Assembly: GCF_003096815.1 (NCBI RefSeq)
Contig: NZ_QENY01000013.1
Span: 26,405 to 90,404, forward strand
Origin: Hallella colorans
GTDB lineage: Bacteria > Bacteroidota > Bacteroidia > Bacteroidales > Bacteroidaceae
Direction of reading: 5' to 3'
Length of the DNA stretch: 64,000 nucleotides
Under the pieces are notes generated by a model. That model searched no databases and was not told the origin of the DNA. It was given only the letters and a program-made list of their open reading frames with translations. Made by a program: the position numbers and the translations under genes. Shown here piece by piece: positions 36,287 to 45,215 of this stretch (positions within the stretch are counted from its first letter, which is position 1; each line of letters opens with the position of its first letter).

Positions 36287-37218
36287 TAGAGCAAAATCGT
36301 TGGGGTATCATTTACTGTCCGAAATCAGGACTTTTAAGCTCGTCTAAACGCAGATGGGAGAAGATACAGGAGTGCCTTCAGAAAGAGAACATCCTGTATG
36401 ACCATGTGCAAAGTGAAAGCCGTGGCAGCGTAGACCGGCTGGTCAGAATGTTTATCGACAACGGATACCATACCATCGTTGTCATCGGTGGCGACTCGGC
36501 ACTCAACGATGCTGTCAACTGTCTCATGCAAGTGGACCAAAATGTGCGTGAGAAAGTGGCCCTTGGCGTAATTCCTAACGGCATGATGAATGATTTTGCA
36601 CACTTTTGGTATTTGGACGAGGACGATTATGCCATGACCATCAAAGCCCTCAAGAGACACCGAGTAAAGAAGATAGACCTTGGTTTGATGCGTTATGTCA
36701 ATCAGGAGGGCGAGCGATGCAAACGCTATTTCCTCAATTGTGTGAACGTGGGGTTTATCGCCACAATCATGAATTTGCGTCGCCGCACACGTCATTTCTT
36801 TGGTAGTCGAGGGTTGTCCTTCTTCTTCTCGTTCATACTTTTACTATTCCAGCGGTTGGATTACAAGATGAAACTCAAAATCAACACAGACCAAATAGAC
36901 CGTCGGGTAATGACTATCTGTGTCGGAAACGCCCTTGGCTATGGCCAAACGCCAAACGCCGTGCCTTACAATGGGCAGTTGGACGTCTCGGTGGTATACC
37001 ATTCAGGGTTGAGGCAGATTGCCGCTGGCATTTACTTTTTCTTGCGGGGCGAACTGCTTAACATCCATAACGTGCACCCTTACCGCACTCGTTTGGTCAG
37101 GGTGGAAAAAGCCGAGGGTGCCCTAATAGGTCTTGACGGTCGGTTGATGCGTACGCCTGTGGGACCGTTTACGATCAGCGTGGTGCCCGAATCCATCAAT
37201 TTTCTGATACCGTCTTGA
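36283..37218 (+). CDS. diacylglycerol/lipid kinase-family protein with altered GGDGT motif
   Basis: 311 residues. The lipid kinase catalytic fold is visible: an N-terminal phosphate-handling segment (WGIIYCPKSG), VVIGGDSALNDAVNCLM at the usual GGDGTxNE position, LGVIPNGMMNDFAHFW (equivalent to the LPxGTxNDFAR block) and, near the C-terminus, GALIGLDGRLM. Known members phosphorylate diacylglycerol, sphingosine-like or related lipids at the inner face of the membrane. Gly and Thr of GGDGT are replaced by Ser and Ala, so activity should not be assumed. Translation coupled to miaA. Confidence 0.75.
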   Translation: MIEQNRWGIIYCPKSGLLSSSKRRWEKIQECLQKENILYDHVQSESRGSVDRLVRMFIDNGYHTIVVIGGDSALNDAVNCLMQVDQNVREKVALGVIPNGMMNDFAHFWYLDEDDYAMTIKALKRHRVKKIDLGLMRYVNQEGERCKRYFLNCVNVGFIATIMNLRRRTRHFFGSRGLSFFFSFILLLFQRLDYKMKLKINTDQIDRRVMTICVGNALGYGQTPNAVPYNGQLDVSVVYHSGLRQIAAGIYFFLRGELLNIHNVHPYRTRLVRVEKAEGALIGLDGRLMRTPVGPFTISVVPESINFLIPS

Positions 37219-37462
37219 TAGACATACACTTGTCGGCAAGTGTGTGGCGGCGTTTCATAAAATAAGAGAGCGCCGCTCGGAGATACCGAGACGCATGGTC
37301 TTAGAAGGGGGCTTTGGGGTATCTTGGCTTGTATTTTAGATGTTTATCAGCCTGATTTAGAGTTGATTTTATGGCTCATGCCATTTCGAGGTGTCATGTA
37401 TCATGTTGGCAATGGACGCCCAATCTCATTCCTTGCCACTTTTTTCGCGTTTAAAATCACTT

Positions 37463-37777
37463 TCAGATATATTCTATTTTGAACACTTCGCTGATCCTCA
37501 AAGGCGCTCCTGCTTCGTCGTTGCCTTTGTAGACGATGCTCAACCCATGGTATTTGTCGGGCATTTTCAATGTTATGTCATGTTCCAACAGGTAATCCCA
37601 CATGGGCGAGCCAAAGTCGTACGAACGCCCACTCAACTCAAGCCTTGCGTTGATAGGGTCAAAACGCCAAAACCCACCACCCATGCACGTGTCGCCATTT
37701 TGCAACAAATCTTTATGCATCGATACATGCCCGATGCGCATTACACCTCTTTTGGTGACAATAAACTTTTGTGCCAT
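37463..37777 (-). CDS. conserved-looking protein of unknown function, 104 aa
   Basis: ATG 37777 (MAQKFIVTKRGVMRIGHVSM). The product is compact, Gly/Trp/His-containing, with GDTCMGGGFWRFDPINARLE and YDFGSPMWDYLLEH. There is no signal peptide or membrane helix. I recall similar short Prevotella proteins with the CMGGG-W pattern but no function. It is a single gene with no recognised promoter; flanking gaps 37219-37462 and 37778-38000 show no other feature. Confidence 0.6.
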   Translation of the reverse strand: MAQKFIVTKRGVMRIGHVSMHKDLLQNGDTCMGGGFWRFDPINARLELSGRSYDFGSPMWDYLLEHDITLKMPDKYHGLSIVYKGNDEAGAPLRISEVFKIEYI

Positions 37778-38000
37778 AGATACTATTCTGTGTTGTCCAA
37801 AACTTGATGTTTTCTTTATGCTGTCAATATCGTGTTAGATTTTTATATCCATCCACGCCCTTTTTGGGGTCGTTCGGACATTTTACGCGCTATATTCACG
37901 AAATAATTCGTGCATAGGCAATAAAAAGTGTGTCACCTTTGGACGTCTCATCAAAAAATCTTAGTTTTGCCATCGCATCATCATTATATTCACAAGCCCA

Positions 38001-38564
38001 ATGGAAAAAAAGAAAATGCTCTTGGTGTTAAATCCTCAAGTTGATTTCATCACGGGCGCATTGCCCATTCCCGGTGCATCGCAGGCGATGGATAGTCTTG
38101 CCGATTATGTCAGAACGCATGGCTCCGACTATGTGGTTAGGCTTGTCGCATGCAAGTGGCATCCCTATAATCACAGTGCGTTCATTCACAAAGGCGGCAA
38201 GTTGCCTGCCCATTGCGTGCAATATTCTGTGGGGGCGGCAGTGTGGCAAGCCCTTTTAGATTCGCTCAACGAAACCAAGGGCGGGTTTACTATGCTCTAC
38301 AGCGGCCAGCAAGTGAACCTTGACGAGTGTTCCGTCATGCAAAACCCAGCGTCGGCCGACATTGTTTTACGGCTAATCGTTGCGCTTGAGATAGAGCAAA
38401 TCGACATTTGCGGATTGCCTGGCGACACTTGCGTGCTTGCGTCAGCCAGCGACCTTGCGCAAGCCGTTGGCACGTTGTCCGTTCGTGTCCTCGAGTCTTG
38501 CACGGCATCGTTCGACGATGGGACCGCGCTGAAAAGTTTTCTTTCTCGCTCTTGCGCCGATTGA
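38001..38564 (+). CDS. isochorismatase/nicotinamidase-fold protein with divergent active site
   Basis: 187 residues. The fold is indicated by LLVLNPQVDFITGALPIPGA at the N-terminus (nucleophile-activating Asp region, here NPQVDF), VACKWHPYNHSAF, KLPAHCVQYSVGA and GLPGDTCVLASASDLAQAVG, which contains the candidate nucleophile Cys. In nicotinamidases the WHP motif is preceded by a metal-binding Asp (QDWHP); here it is Lys (CKWHP). The catalytic Lys normally found before G in the KGxxxxxDSYSAF block is not evident (MLYSGQQVNLDECS instead). It may be a degenerate or re-purposed hydrolase. Confidence 0.75.
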   Translation: MEKKKMLLVLNPQVDFITGALPIPGASQAMDSLADYVRTHGSDYVVRLVACKWHPYNHSAFIHKGGKLPAHCVQYSVGAAVWQALLDSLNETKGGFTMLYSGQQVNLDECSVMQNPASADIVLRLIVALEIEQIDICGLPGDTCVLASASDLAQAVGTLSVRVLESCTASFDDGTALKSFLSRSCAD

Positions 38565-38623
38565 TAGGTGGTCACACCACCTCCGTATCAGATTATGTAA
38601 TCTCTGCTTTCAACGTCCCAACC

Positions 38624-39733
38624 TTAATGTGCCATCTTCCCATTAGGCTTTTTAATCAAGTCTTTATCTATCCTCATTTTCCAGTCTGAGCTTGCCACGC
38701 TCCATCCGCCGAGCAGTCCCAATCCCCCGTCTATATTAGATTGCATGGGTCTGATGAGCGACAAGCCGGCCTGTCCTAAATCGTTGTTTTCCAAATCGTT
38801 GAGCGAACGCAAGAAATTGCAGTATTCTGGTGTTATACGCAGCAATTCCAATTGGTATGCCTTGGCAAAGTTATAGTTTGGGTATACCATGTGCCCATCC
38901 TTGTCATACATGATAGGTTGGTTGTTAGGATCGATGTCAAGGTGCAGCGTGTAAGTCTTGCCGTTGATGGCTTTGTCGTCAAAAATATAAAGGTTTCCAA
39001 AGAAGTTGTTCGTAAATCCGAAATTCTCGTCCATCCCTGATACGGGCGACAGTAGCGGCTCACTGCGTGGCGACACTCGTGGGTAATAGTAAATTGAGTC
39101 TGTCATCTCCACGCGCGTGGAGTCACATTTCGTCTCTTTGAGTCTTCGCAGGTATTCGTTGTAGTATATATGCCACTCTTTGGAGTTGCCTTTATATAGC
39201 GTGCCCTTTCCTTTGTAGCACTTTATCTTCACTCTCACAGCGTAATGGTCGTGAGAGTTGGGGTCGTCTTTGAACGTGCCTGTGATTTGGTCGAATGTCT
39301 CTTGCCGCCCCATTAGGTCATTGTAGCGTCTCACATAGTTGTAGTCCAAATCGCCTATAGGCACTGGTTGGGGTATCGTGGTGGCGGCTCGCACGCTCTC
39401 AAAGCCGTCCGCTTGCACCTTGAGGGCTATTTTGTCGCCCGCGTTTTGACGTCCCACAACTCGGTAATATCCTTTGCCCACATGCTCCACGGCGATCGAT
39501 TGCCCGTTCACGGTGTAATCTATATGAGCGTTGTCTACCCGGGTGAGCTTCGAGGTGTTGTTGTATTTGGTCACTGGCACGCTCCTACTCACGCCTATGT
39601 AAGTGGTGTCGCCCACCGTGGGCATGCAGTATACCACCAACTTGGGGCTGCCGTCGAGTGTATCCATGCTTATCTCTTCCTTGCAACTTGCGAGGAGTGA
39701 CAGTGCCATGGCTACGTATAATAATCTTTTCAT
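38624..39733 (-). CDS. DUF4249 family lipoprotein
   Basis: 369 residues with a lipoprotein signal (MKRLLYVAMALSLLASCKEE, Cys at 17). DUF4249 features: an N-terminal Ig-like strand region (GSPKLVVYCMPTVGDTTYIG), VNGQSIAVEHVGKGYYRV and ATTIPQPVPIGDLDYNY. In Bacteroidota DUF4249 genes follow TonB-dependent receptors of the carboxypeptidase-D-domain type and probably encode a surface partner. Here it is third in the barrel, receptor, DUF4249 unit, 67 bases after the receptor stop. Substrate unknown. Confidence 0.85.
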   Translation of the reverse strand: MKRLLYVAMALSLLASCKEEISMDTLDGSPKLVVYCMPTVGDTTYIGVSRSVPVTKYNNTSKLTRVDNAHIDYTVNGQSIAVEHVGKGYYRVVGRQNAGDKIALKVQADGFESVRAATTIPQPVPIGDLDYNYVRRYNDLMGRQETFDQITGTFKDDPNSHDHYAVRVKIKCYKGKGTLYKGNSKEWHIYYNEYLRRLKETKCDSTRVEMTDSIYYYPRVSPRSEPLLSPVSGMDENFGFTNNFFGNLYIFDDKAINGKTYTLHLDIDPNNQPIMYDKDGHMVYPNYNFAKAYQLELLRITPEYCNFLRSLNDLENNDLGQAGLSLIRPMQSNIDGGLGLLGGWSVASSDWKMRIDKDLIKKPNGKMAH

Positions 39734-39800
39734 GTCTTCGTACTTGTTTTTAGGGGATGTTCATGACGCCATGCGCGCGACTTGCATCGCGCTTGCCGGT

Positions 39801-42407
39801 TCAGAATTTAATAGTGTAACTGATTGATGGCACTATGGGAATGTAGGCGTGGTTCTTGAGATAGAAGCTGCCATCGTTTCTCTCTTTCACTTCTGTCCAC
39901 AGCGAGTTGAGATGGCAGTAGGCGTTGTACAGGCTCACGTTCCATATCCGTTCGTGTCCGTGTTTGGTAATGTGGCGGAAGTCTGCGCCTATGTCCAAGC
40001 GGTGATAAGCGGGTAGCCGCAGGTTGTTGGGCTTGTCGTATACAAACGTCGTTTGGTCTACGTAGTTGTTGTCCAATAGCCACTCGTTTACAGTTGGTAC
40101 TTGGCCGTGCTTCGTGCCGTAGCTGAACATGTCTTTCGGCTCGCCTTCCGGCACGATGGGCGTTGTTATATATTGCGTTGGCATGGTGATATGATTGCCC
40201 GAATGGTAGGTCCATGCGCCAAACACCGAAATTTTGTCGTTGACCTTCCAGCGTGCCGTGATGTTTATTTTATGGCGGTTGTCAAACTTGTCAAAAAACC
40301 ATCCTTTGTAAAAATCGTCAAATTTTCGCTCGTTCCACGACAGGGTATAGGCTCCTCTCAGCTCCAAGTTTTTGGTTGTGTACGCTGCGTCAACCTCCGC
40401 TCCGTAGAATCGTCCTTGTCCCTCCATCACCATTTGGTCCCACTTGTCCGCAGGCGGCTCAAGGCTTGCCCAACTCGAATATTGCAGCAAATGGTTCGTG
40501 TGCTTGTAATATCCTTCCGCGCTCAGCATCCAGTGGCGGCTTGGCTGGTAGTAGGCTCCCGCCGCCACCTGCCATGACCGCATGGGTTTTAGCCGTTCGG
40601 TGGTGGGCACCCAGTAGTCGGTGGGAAGCTCCAGTATGCTGTTTGATATCTTGTGCACGTACTGGCTCATCATCGTGTACGATGCCTTGAGCGACAGTTG
40701 TGGCATAGGCTGGTATTTCACGGCCAAGCGCGGGTCTGCCGTACAGAGCGTCTTGGTTCCGATATGAAATAGCGTCACGTTCATGCCAGTGTTCATGCTC
40801 CAGTTGTTATCAATGGTCATCTCGTCCTCGGCGTAAAAGTTCCATTCGTGCGCCGTATGCTTGTTGTGGCTCTGTTCCATTACGGTATCCGTGTTTTGGC
40901 GCGAGCCGTAAAACGCTTTTTGCCAGCGTGTCTGTGGCTTAAAAGTGTGCCATGTGTAGTCGTGCCCGAACCTGATGTGATGATGGGGCGATGGCCGGAA
41001 GTCAAAAGCCGTTCGATAGCCAAGGTCGTTCACTGTCGATTTGTATTTGCTCTCGTTGTAATCGATGGTCGACGTGCCGTCTGAGTTTCTGTATTTGCAG
41101 TCTTCCAAAGAGTTTAGTTTGGCCTCGTTATACGTGTAAACCGCGGTGAAATTCGCGAACAGCTTGGGCGACAGCTGGTAGTTCCAGTCCAACGCCACGT
41201 TCAGGTTGCCCCAGTCGAAGTCTGATTTTGAGATGTCCGAACTTTTCCAGTTCATGTATTCGTCGTCCGATTCGTCTTTGGCTCGAAGCTGGTCTTGCCC
41301 AGAATAGAGGCTTAGGGCCATGCGCGAGCGGTCGTTGAAGATATTGGTAACCTTCGCGTTGAAGTCGTGGAAAAAGTAGTTCATCGTAAACTTGTCCTCG
41401 TGGTTGCCACTGTTCACGATGGCAAAGATAGGCCTTGTGAGCAAGTCCATCCAGCTTCGACGCAATCCGATGTTGTACGACGTGCGTCCCCGTCTTATGG
41501 GTCCTTCGACGTGCACGCTGCCATCGAGCATGCCCACGCGAAGACTGCCGTGCGTGCGGTTCATGTTGCCATCGTTGGTGCGCACATCTACCACCGACGA
41601 CAGCCTGCCGCCGTAACGCGCTGGAAATCCGCTCTTATAGAAGTCCACGTTTTTCACCATGTCCGTGTTGAAGGCCGAGAACAGTCCGAACATGTGGTTG
41701 ATGGAGTAGAGTGGGGTACCGTCTATCATAAATAAGTTCTCGTCGTTGTTTCCACCGTGCACGTACAAGCCGCTGGCCAGTTCCATGCCTTCGGCAACGC
41801 CACTCATGCGTTGCAGTGTTTTCACCACGTCGGGGCTGCTGAGCGTTGAGAACTCGGTCTGGATGTCGCGAGCGTTGATAGACCTTTTGCCGGTCTGTGT
41901 GTTGATGAGGGGCGAGTTGAGGTCGCCTATCACCGTGACCTCGCGCACGCTCGCGTTCTCTTTCAGACAAATGTCAAGATGCGTGTCGGCCTTCAGCCGC
42001 ACCCGTGTGAGCTTATCAGCGTAGCCTATGTATCCGCATCGCAATTCGTGATCGCCCTCTTGCAGCGTGATAGAGAAATAGCCATAGGCGTTGGTCATGG
42101 TGCCTTGGCGACTGGTGAGGTCGTAGACGGTGGCGTTGATGAGTGTCTCGCCATCCGCGCCCCTCACGTATCCACTCAGCGTGTGCGTGCGCTTGGGCTG
42201 CGATTTGCGTTGTGGGTCGGCCTGCTCGCTCGCTCGTTGGGCCTGCTCGTTGGCTTTTTTGTCTTGTCGCGGCTTGCCTGGCTCTTGCTTGATGGTGGTG
42301 CGTTGCCCCCATGATATCATTGGCAGCATGATGGCGATGAGCATGACACGCCATGGTATCAGGCTCGTGCGTCTCATGTCTGCTGTGTAGATGCGATTTA
42401 TTTTCAT
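39801..42407 (-). CDS. TonB-dependent outer-membrane receptor with N-terminal carboxypeptidase-D-like domain
   Basis: 868 residues. Signal segment WRVMLIAIMLPMISWGQ (an alternative start MRRTSL at 42377 fits better as signal peptide), then an unusual ~45-residue Gln/Lys/Arg/Ala-rich segment, a CarboxypepD_reg-like domain (HTLSGYVRGADGETLINATV, GYFSITLQEGDH), a plug with VHGGNNDENLFMIDGTPLY and FPARYGGRLSSVVDVRT, and a 22-strand barrel ending in YIPIVPSISYTIKF with terminal aromatic Phe. It takes up an unknown ligand with TonB/ExbBD energy. The gene is followed by a DUF4249 lipoprotein gene. Confidence 0.9.
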   Translation of the reverse strand: MKINRIYTADMRRTSLIPWRVMLIAIMLPMISWGQRTTIKQEPGKPRQDKKANEQAQRASEQADPQRKSQPKRTHTLSGYVRGADGETLINATVYDLTSRQGTMTNAYGYFSITLQEGDHELRCGYIGYADKLTRVRLKADTHLDICLKENASVREVTVIGDLNSPLINTQTGKRSINARDIQTEFSTLSSPDVVKTLQRMSGVAEGMELASGLYVHGGNNDENLFMIDGTPLYSINHMFGLFSAFNTDMVKNVDFYKSGFPARYGGRLSSVVDVRTNDGNMNRTHGSLRVGMLDGSVHVEGPIRRGRTSYNIGLRRSWMDLLTRPIFAIVNSGNHEDKFTMNYFFHDFNAKVTNIFNDRSRMALSLYSGQDQLRAKDESDDEYMNWKSSDISKSDFDWGNLNVALDWNYQLSPKLFANFTAVYTYNEAKLNSLEDCKYRNSDGTSTIDYNESKYKSTVNDLGYRTAFDFRPSPHHHIRFGHDYTWHTFKPQTRWQKAFYGSRQNTDTVMEQSHNKHTAHEWNFYAEDEMTIDNNWSMNTGMNVTLFHIGTKTLCTADPRLAVKYQPMPQLSLKASYTMMSQYVHKISNSILELPTDYWVPTTERLKPMRSWQVAAGAYYQPSRHWMLSAEGYYKHTNHLLQYSSWASLEPPADKWDQMVMEGQGRFYGAEVDAAYTTKNLELRGAYTLSWNERKFDDFYKGWFFDKFDNRHKINITARWKVNDKISVFGAWTYHSGNHITMPTQYITTPIVPEGEPKDMFSYGTKHGQVPTVNEWLLDNNYVDQTTFVYDKPNNLRLPAYHRLDIGADFRHITKHGHERIWNVSLYNAYCHLNSLWTEVKERNDGSFYLKNHAYIPIVPSISYTIKF

Positions 42408-42416
42408 ATTCCTTTT

Positions 42417-43052
42417 TTAGAATACCAGTCCGACACCCAGTTGTATGGAGTGTCTCCACAGGCTGCGTTTGTCGTATAGCGTGCTGGTGTAGACGATGGT
42501 CCCGTCTTCGTTTCTCTTCTCTATGTTGTTATTATATATAGGTGTGTTGGCAAACTGTTGTATATTATAACCCACCTTGAAGTTCAGGCCGAAGTGTCGT
42601 TTCAGCATCAGTTGGTAGCCCGCGCCGATGGTTCCCATCAGTCCGCCGGTGAAATTATGGTTCTCGTCTCTGTTGAACAATGTGCAACCTACGTCCGTAA
42701 AGGCGTAGAACGGCAGGTGGCTTGCCAGCGGACGATAGCGAAACGTGGCGTATAGCGGCATGGTGAAGCTGTCGCCATTGTATTCGCGCTTGAAACGGCT
42801 CAATCCGAAGCCAGCGCCCACGGTCATGTTGGGTTTTAGGTTGTAGAGCGCGTTGAGCGTGAGCGCGTGCCCACCCAGCTTGCCCTCGCTCTTGTAGTTG
42901 TAGCCACTGAGCTTCTCCGTGAGCCCTAAATGATAAGCGTAGTCCAGCTCCATGTGAAACTTGGCGTCGTTTTGCGCCGAGGCGAAAGCGGGCGCAAACC
43001 ATGCGACGGCCACGAGAATTGGCCAGATCAATGTGCTTGTTATTTTCATCAT
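42417..43052 (-). CDS. outer-membrane beta-barrel protein
   Basis: 211 residues. Signal peptide (LIWPILVAVAWFAPAFASAQ) and about eight amphipathic strands with aromatic ends, for example HALTLNALYNLKPNMTVGAG and GGLMGTIGAGYQLMLKRHFG, ending SIQLGVGLVF with terminal Phe as required for barrel assembly. Resembles small porin/OmpA-barrel or PorT-like proteins. First gene of a unit with the receptor (9 bases later) and DUF4249 gene; a weak promoter-like GACCTTTG (minus strand, 43085-43092) lies upstream. Confidence 0.75.
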   Translation of the reverse strand: MMKITSTLIWPILVAVAWFAPAFASAQNDAKFHMELDYAYHLGLTEKLSGYNYKSEGKLGGHALTLNALYNLKPNMTVGAGFGLSRFKREYNGDSFTMPLYATFRYRPLASHLPFYAFTDVGCTLFNRDENHNFTGGLMGTIGAGYQLMLKRHFGLNFKVGYNIQQFANTPIYNNNIEKRNEDGTIVYTSTLYDKRSLWRHSIQLGVGLVF

Positions 43053-43413
43053 TAATTGTCTATTAAGTGTTTATTTTTATAGTGCAAAGGTCGCAATAAA
43101 ATTCCATTCCATTTCCATTTTTTTTCATAAAAAAATTTATTTCTTATCCAAGTGGCCTTTGTCGTTCATTCCAAATGTTTTCTCGTGCGTGCGTTTGGGA
43201 AACGGTTGCTATTGGTGAGGCATGAGACGAGTAAACGTAAATTTTGTTGAAATAATTTGATAACACCTCTTATAAATTATGTCACACCCAAAAACATGGC
43301 ATGGAGCCTCAAAAAATGGAGAAAATTGCATGACTTCATAACATGTTGTTTCATAGCGGCTTATACTTTTAATCATGTGTTTCTTAAGGTTGATACGCAT
43401 CGCGTGCTGTCCC

Positions 43414-43523
43414 GATTAGGTATTAATGGCGTGATGAATGATGCCTAATGGCGTGGTGATTGGGCTCAAAAGGGAGCCCGAATGATGCCCAAACACGGAG
43501 CCAATAGATACCAATGGCGAAAC
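43414..43523. repeat. 22-bp tandem array D (five units)
   Basis: Units begin at 43414, 43436, 43458, 43480 and 43502. The first reads GATTAGGTATTAATGGC and the second GAATGATGCCTAATGGC, which resembles the reverse complement of the array A core because the core is a dyad. The array lies in the 736-base gap between the divergent barrel-protein and rseC genes, outside both predicted transcripts. The rest of the gap has no gene I can support. Confidence 0.78.
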
Positions 43524-43749
43524 GCAGGTGACTCTGCCATGCGCTCAGTCCTTAAAAAGAACGATTAAAACACGTTCCCAAGCCCGCGTGGATAGGTTTC
43601 CCTTGATCTAATTATTACCAATTATATTGACAATATCCCATGGTCGAGGCCAAGCGTACCATACCATTACGCCACGTCGGGCATGGGGGCCTCAAACAGC
43701 ATAAATAAAAAACTATTCTCTTTTTATTTGCTTTTCCGAATAATGTTAT

Positions 43750-43757
43750 TACTTTTG
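43750..43757 (+). promoter_or_regulatory. -7 promoter element for the rnf operon
   Basis: TACTTTTG, 31 bases before ATG 43789. It excludes the longer open frame from 43768 as the translated start because that would leave about 5-10 bases of leader. Confidence 0.6.
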
Positions 43758-43788
43758 CAATTGCAAGGTGCGGTTTGCAATTTGCTAT

Positions 43789-44199
43789 ATGAAAACTGTT
43801 ATTAACCACAAAGGAACCATTGAGAAAATAGACGGAAATCACATCACGGTGCGCATAATGCAAGCATCGGGGTGCGCAGCTTGTGGCATGGCAGATCACT
43901 GCAATGCCTCCGAGAGCAAGGAAAAGCGTATAGACGTGATCGACGACCATGCGGCCGAGTATGAGATAGGGCAGCATGTCAGGGTCATGGCCGACCTCAA
44001 GAGCGGCTATCGGGCTGTGCTGTTGGGTTTTGGCGCCCCCCTTTTGGTTATGGCGTGCGCGTTGTTTGGCGTGCTGGCGGCCACGGGCAACGAGACGTTG
44101 AGCGCGTTTTGTGGCATGGGTGCGCTGGTGGTCTATTATGTCGCGCTCTATCTTGTGCGTGACAAATTGGGCAAACGGTTCACGTTCACGATAGAGTGA
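43789..44199 (+). CDS. RseC/SoxR-reducing-system family membrane protein
   Basis: 136 residues from MKTVINHKGTIEKIDGNHIT. N-terminal cytoplasmic domain with four Cys (ASGCAACGMADHC), followed by two membrane helices (LLGFGAPLLVMACALFGVLA, GMGALVVYYVALYLVR). RseC-family proteins are encoded with rnf genes and in E. coli help keep SoxR reduced through the Rsx (Rnf) complex. Position as first gene of the rnf unit supports a role in Rnf electron transfer or assembly. Product function here is inferred. Confidence 0.85.
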   Translation: MKTVINHKGTIEKIDGNHITVRIMQASGCAACGMADHCNASESKEKRIDVIDDHAAEYEIGQHVRVMADLKSGYRAVLLGFGAPLLVMACALFGVLAATGNETLSAFCGMGALVVYYVALYLVRDKLGKRFTFTIE

Positions 44200-44273
44200 G
44201 GATGGGTTGAGATACCATATCTGCCAAACGACAATCTATAACACTTGACAATCAATTAAAAAACAATAATATT

Positions 44274-45215
44274 ATGAATTTCATTCTTGACGCGGTCATT
44301 GTCCTTGGAAGCATAGCGCTCATCGCCGCGGTGGTGCTGTTTGTGGTTTCGAGGAAATTCGCCGTGGCCGAGGACCCACGTTTAGAGCAGGTGCAGGAGA
44401 TGCTTCCGGGCGCCAACTGTGGTGGCTGTGGTTTCCCCGGCTGCTCTGGGTTGGCCTCGGCGTTGGTGCAGGGCGCTGACAGTGGGTCTATCGATGGGCT
44501 GAACTGCCCGGTGGGTGGCTCAGCGACGATGGGACGCGTGGCTGAATTTTTAGGCATGAGCATGGCCGCCTCGAAGCCGATGGTGGCTGTCGTGAGATGC
44601 AATGGAAGTTGTGACAACAGGCCGCGCGTGGCCCAATACGACGGTCTTAAGACATGCACCGCCATGCACATGGCAGGCGCTGGCGAGACGGCCTGTGGCT
44701 ATGGCTGTTTGGGTTGTGGCGACTGCGTGGCTGCGTGCGCTTTTGACGCCATTCATATCAATGCCGATACGCTGTTGCCCGAGGTGATGGACGACCGCTG
44801 CACGTCATGCGGCGCCTGTGTCAAGGCGTGCCCCCGAAACATAATCGAGTTGCGCGTGAAAGGGCCTCGCAATCGCAGAGTGTACGTGTCGTGTGTCAAC
44901 AAAGACAAGGGTGCCGTGGCCCGCAAGGCATGCCAAGTGGCTTGTATAGGCTGTGGCAAATGCGAAAAGGCGTGCGCTTTTGACGCTATCAGCATAGCGG
45001 CCAACCTCTCTTATATAGACTATGACAAGTGCCGTCTGTGCACCAAGTGCGTGGACGCGTGCCCCACGTCGGCCATCGTCAAGGTGAATTTCCCCGTGAG
45101 AAAACCCCAAGCGCCCAAGGTGGCGGAGGCTACTGAAGCCAACGTGGCCACCAAGATGACAGGTGGCGCGAGCGTTGACAACGTAGATGTAAAGAAAAAG
45201 GAGGTAAACGCATGA
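44274..45215 (+). CDS. rnfB: RNF complex subunit B, ferredoxin-interacting iron-sulfur subunit
   Basis: 313 residues. N-terminal membrane helix (MNFILDAVIVLGSIALIAAV), then CGGCGFPGCSGLASALVQGA (Cys cluster binding a 4Fe-4S), and two bacterial ferredoxin pairs: CGYGCLGCGDCVAACAFDAI/CTSCGACVKACPRNII and CIGCGKCEKACAFDAISI/CRLCTKCVDACPTSAI. It accepts electrons from reduced ferredoxin at the cytoplasmic side. C-terminal ~40 residues are Lys/Ala-rich. Overlaps rnfC by 4 bases (ATGA). Confidence 0.96.
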   Translation: MNFILDAVIVLGSIALIAAVVLFVVSRKFAVAEDPRLEQVQEMLPGANCGGCGFPGCSGLASALVQGADSGSIDGLNCPVGGSATMGRVAEFLGMSMAASKPMVAVVRCNGSCDNRPRVAQYDGLKTCTAMHMAGAGETACGYGCLGCGDCVAACAFDAIHINADTLLPEVMDDRCTSCGACVKACPRNIIELRVKGPRNRRVYVSCVNKDKGAVARKACQVACIGCGKCEKACAFDAISIAANLSYIDYDKCRLCTKCVDACPTSAIVKVNFPVRKPQAPKVAEATEANVATKMTGGASVDNVDVKKKEVNA

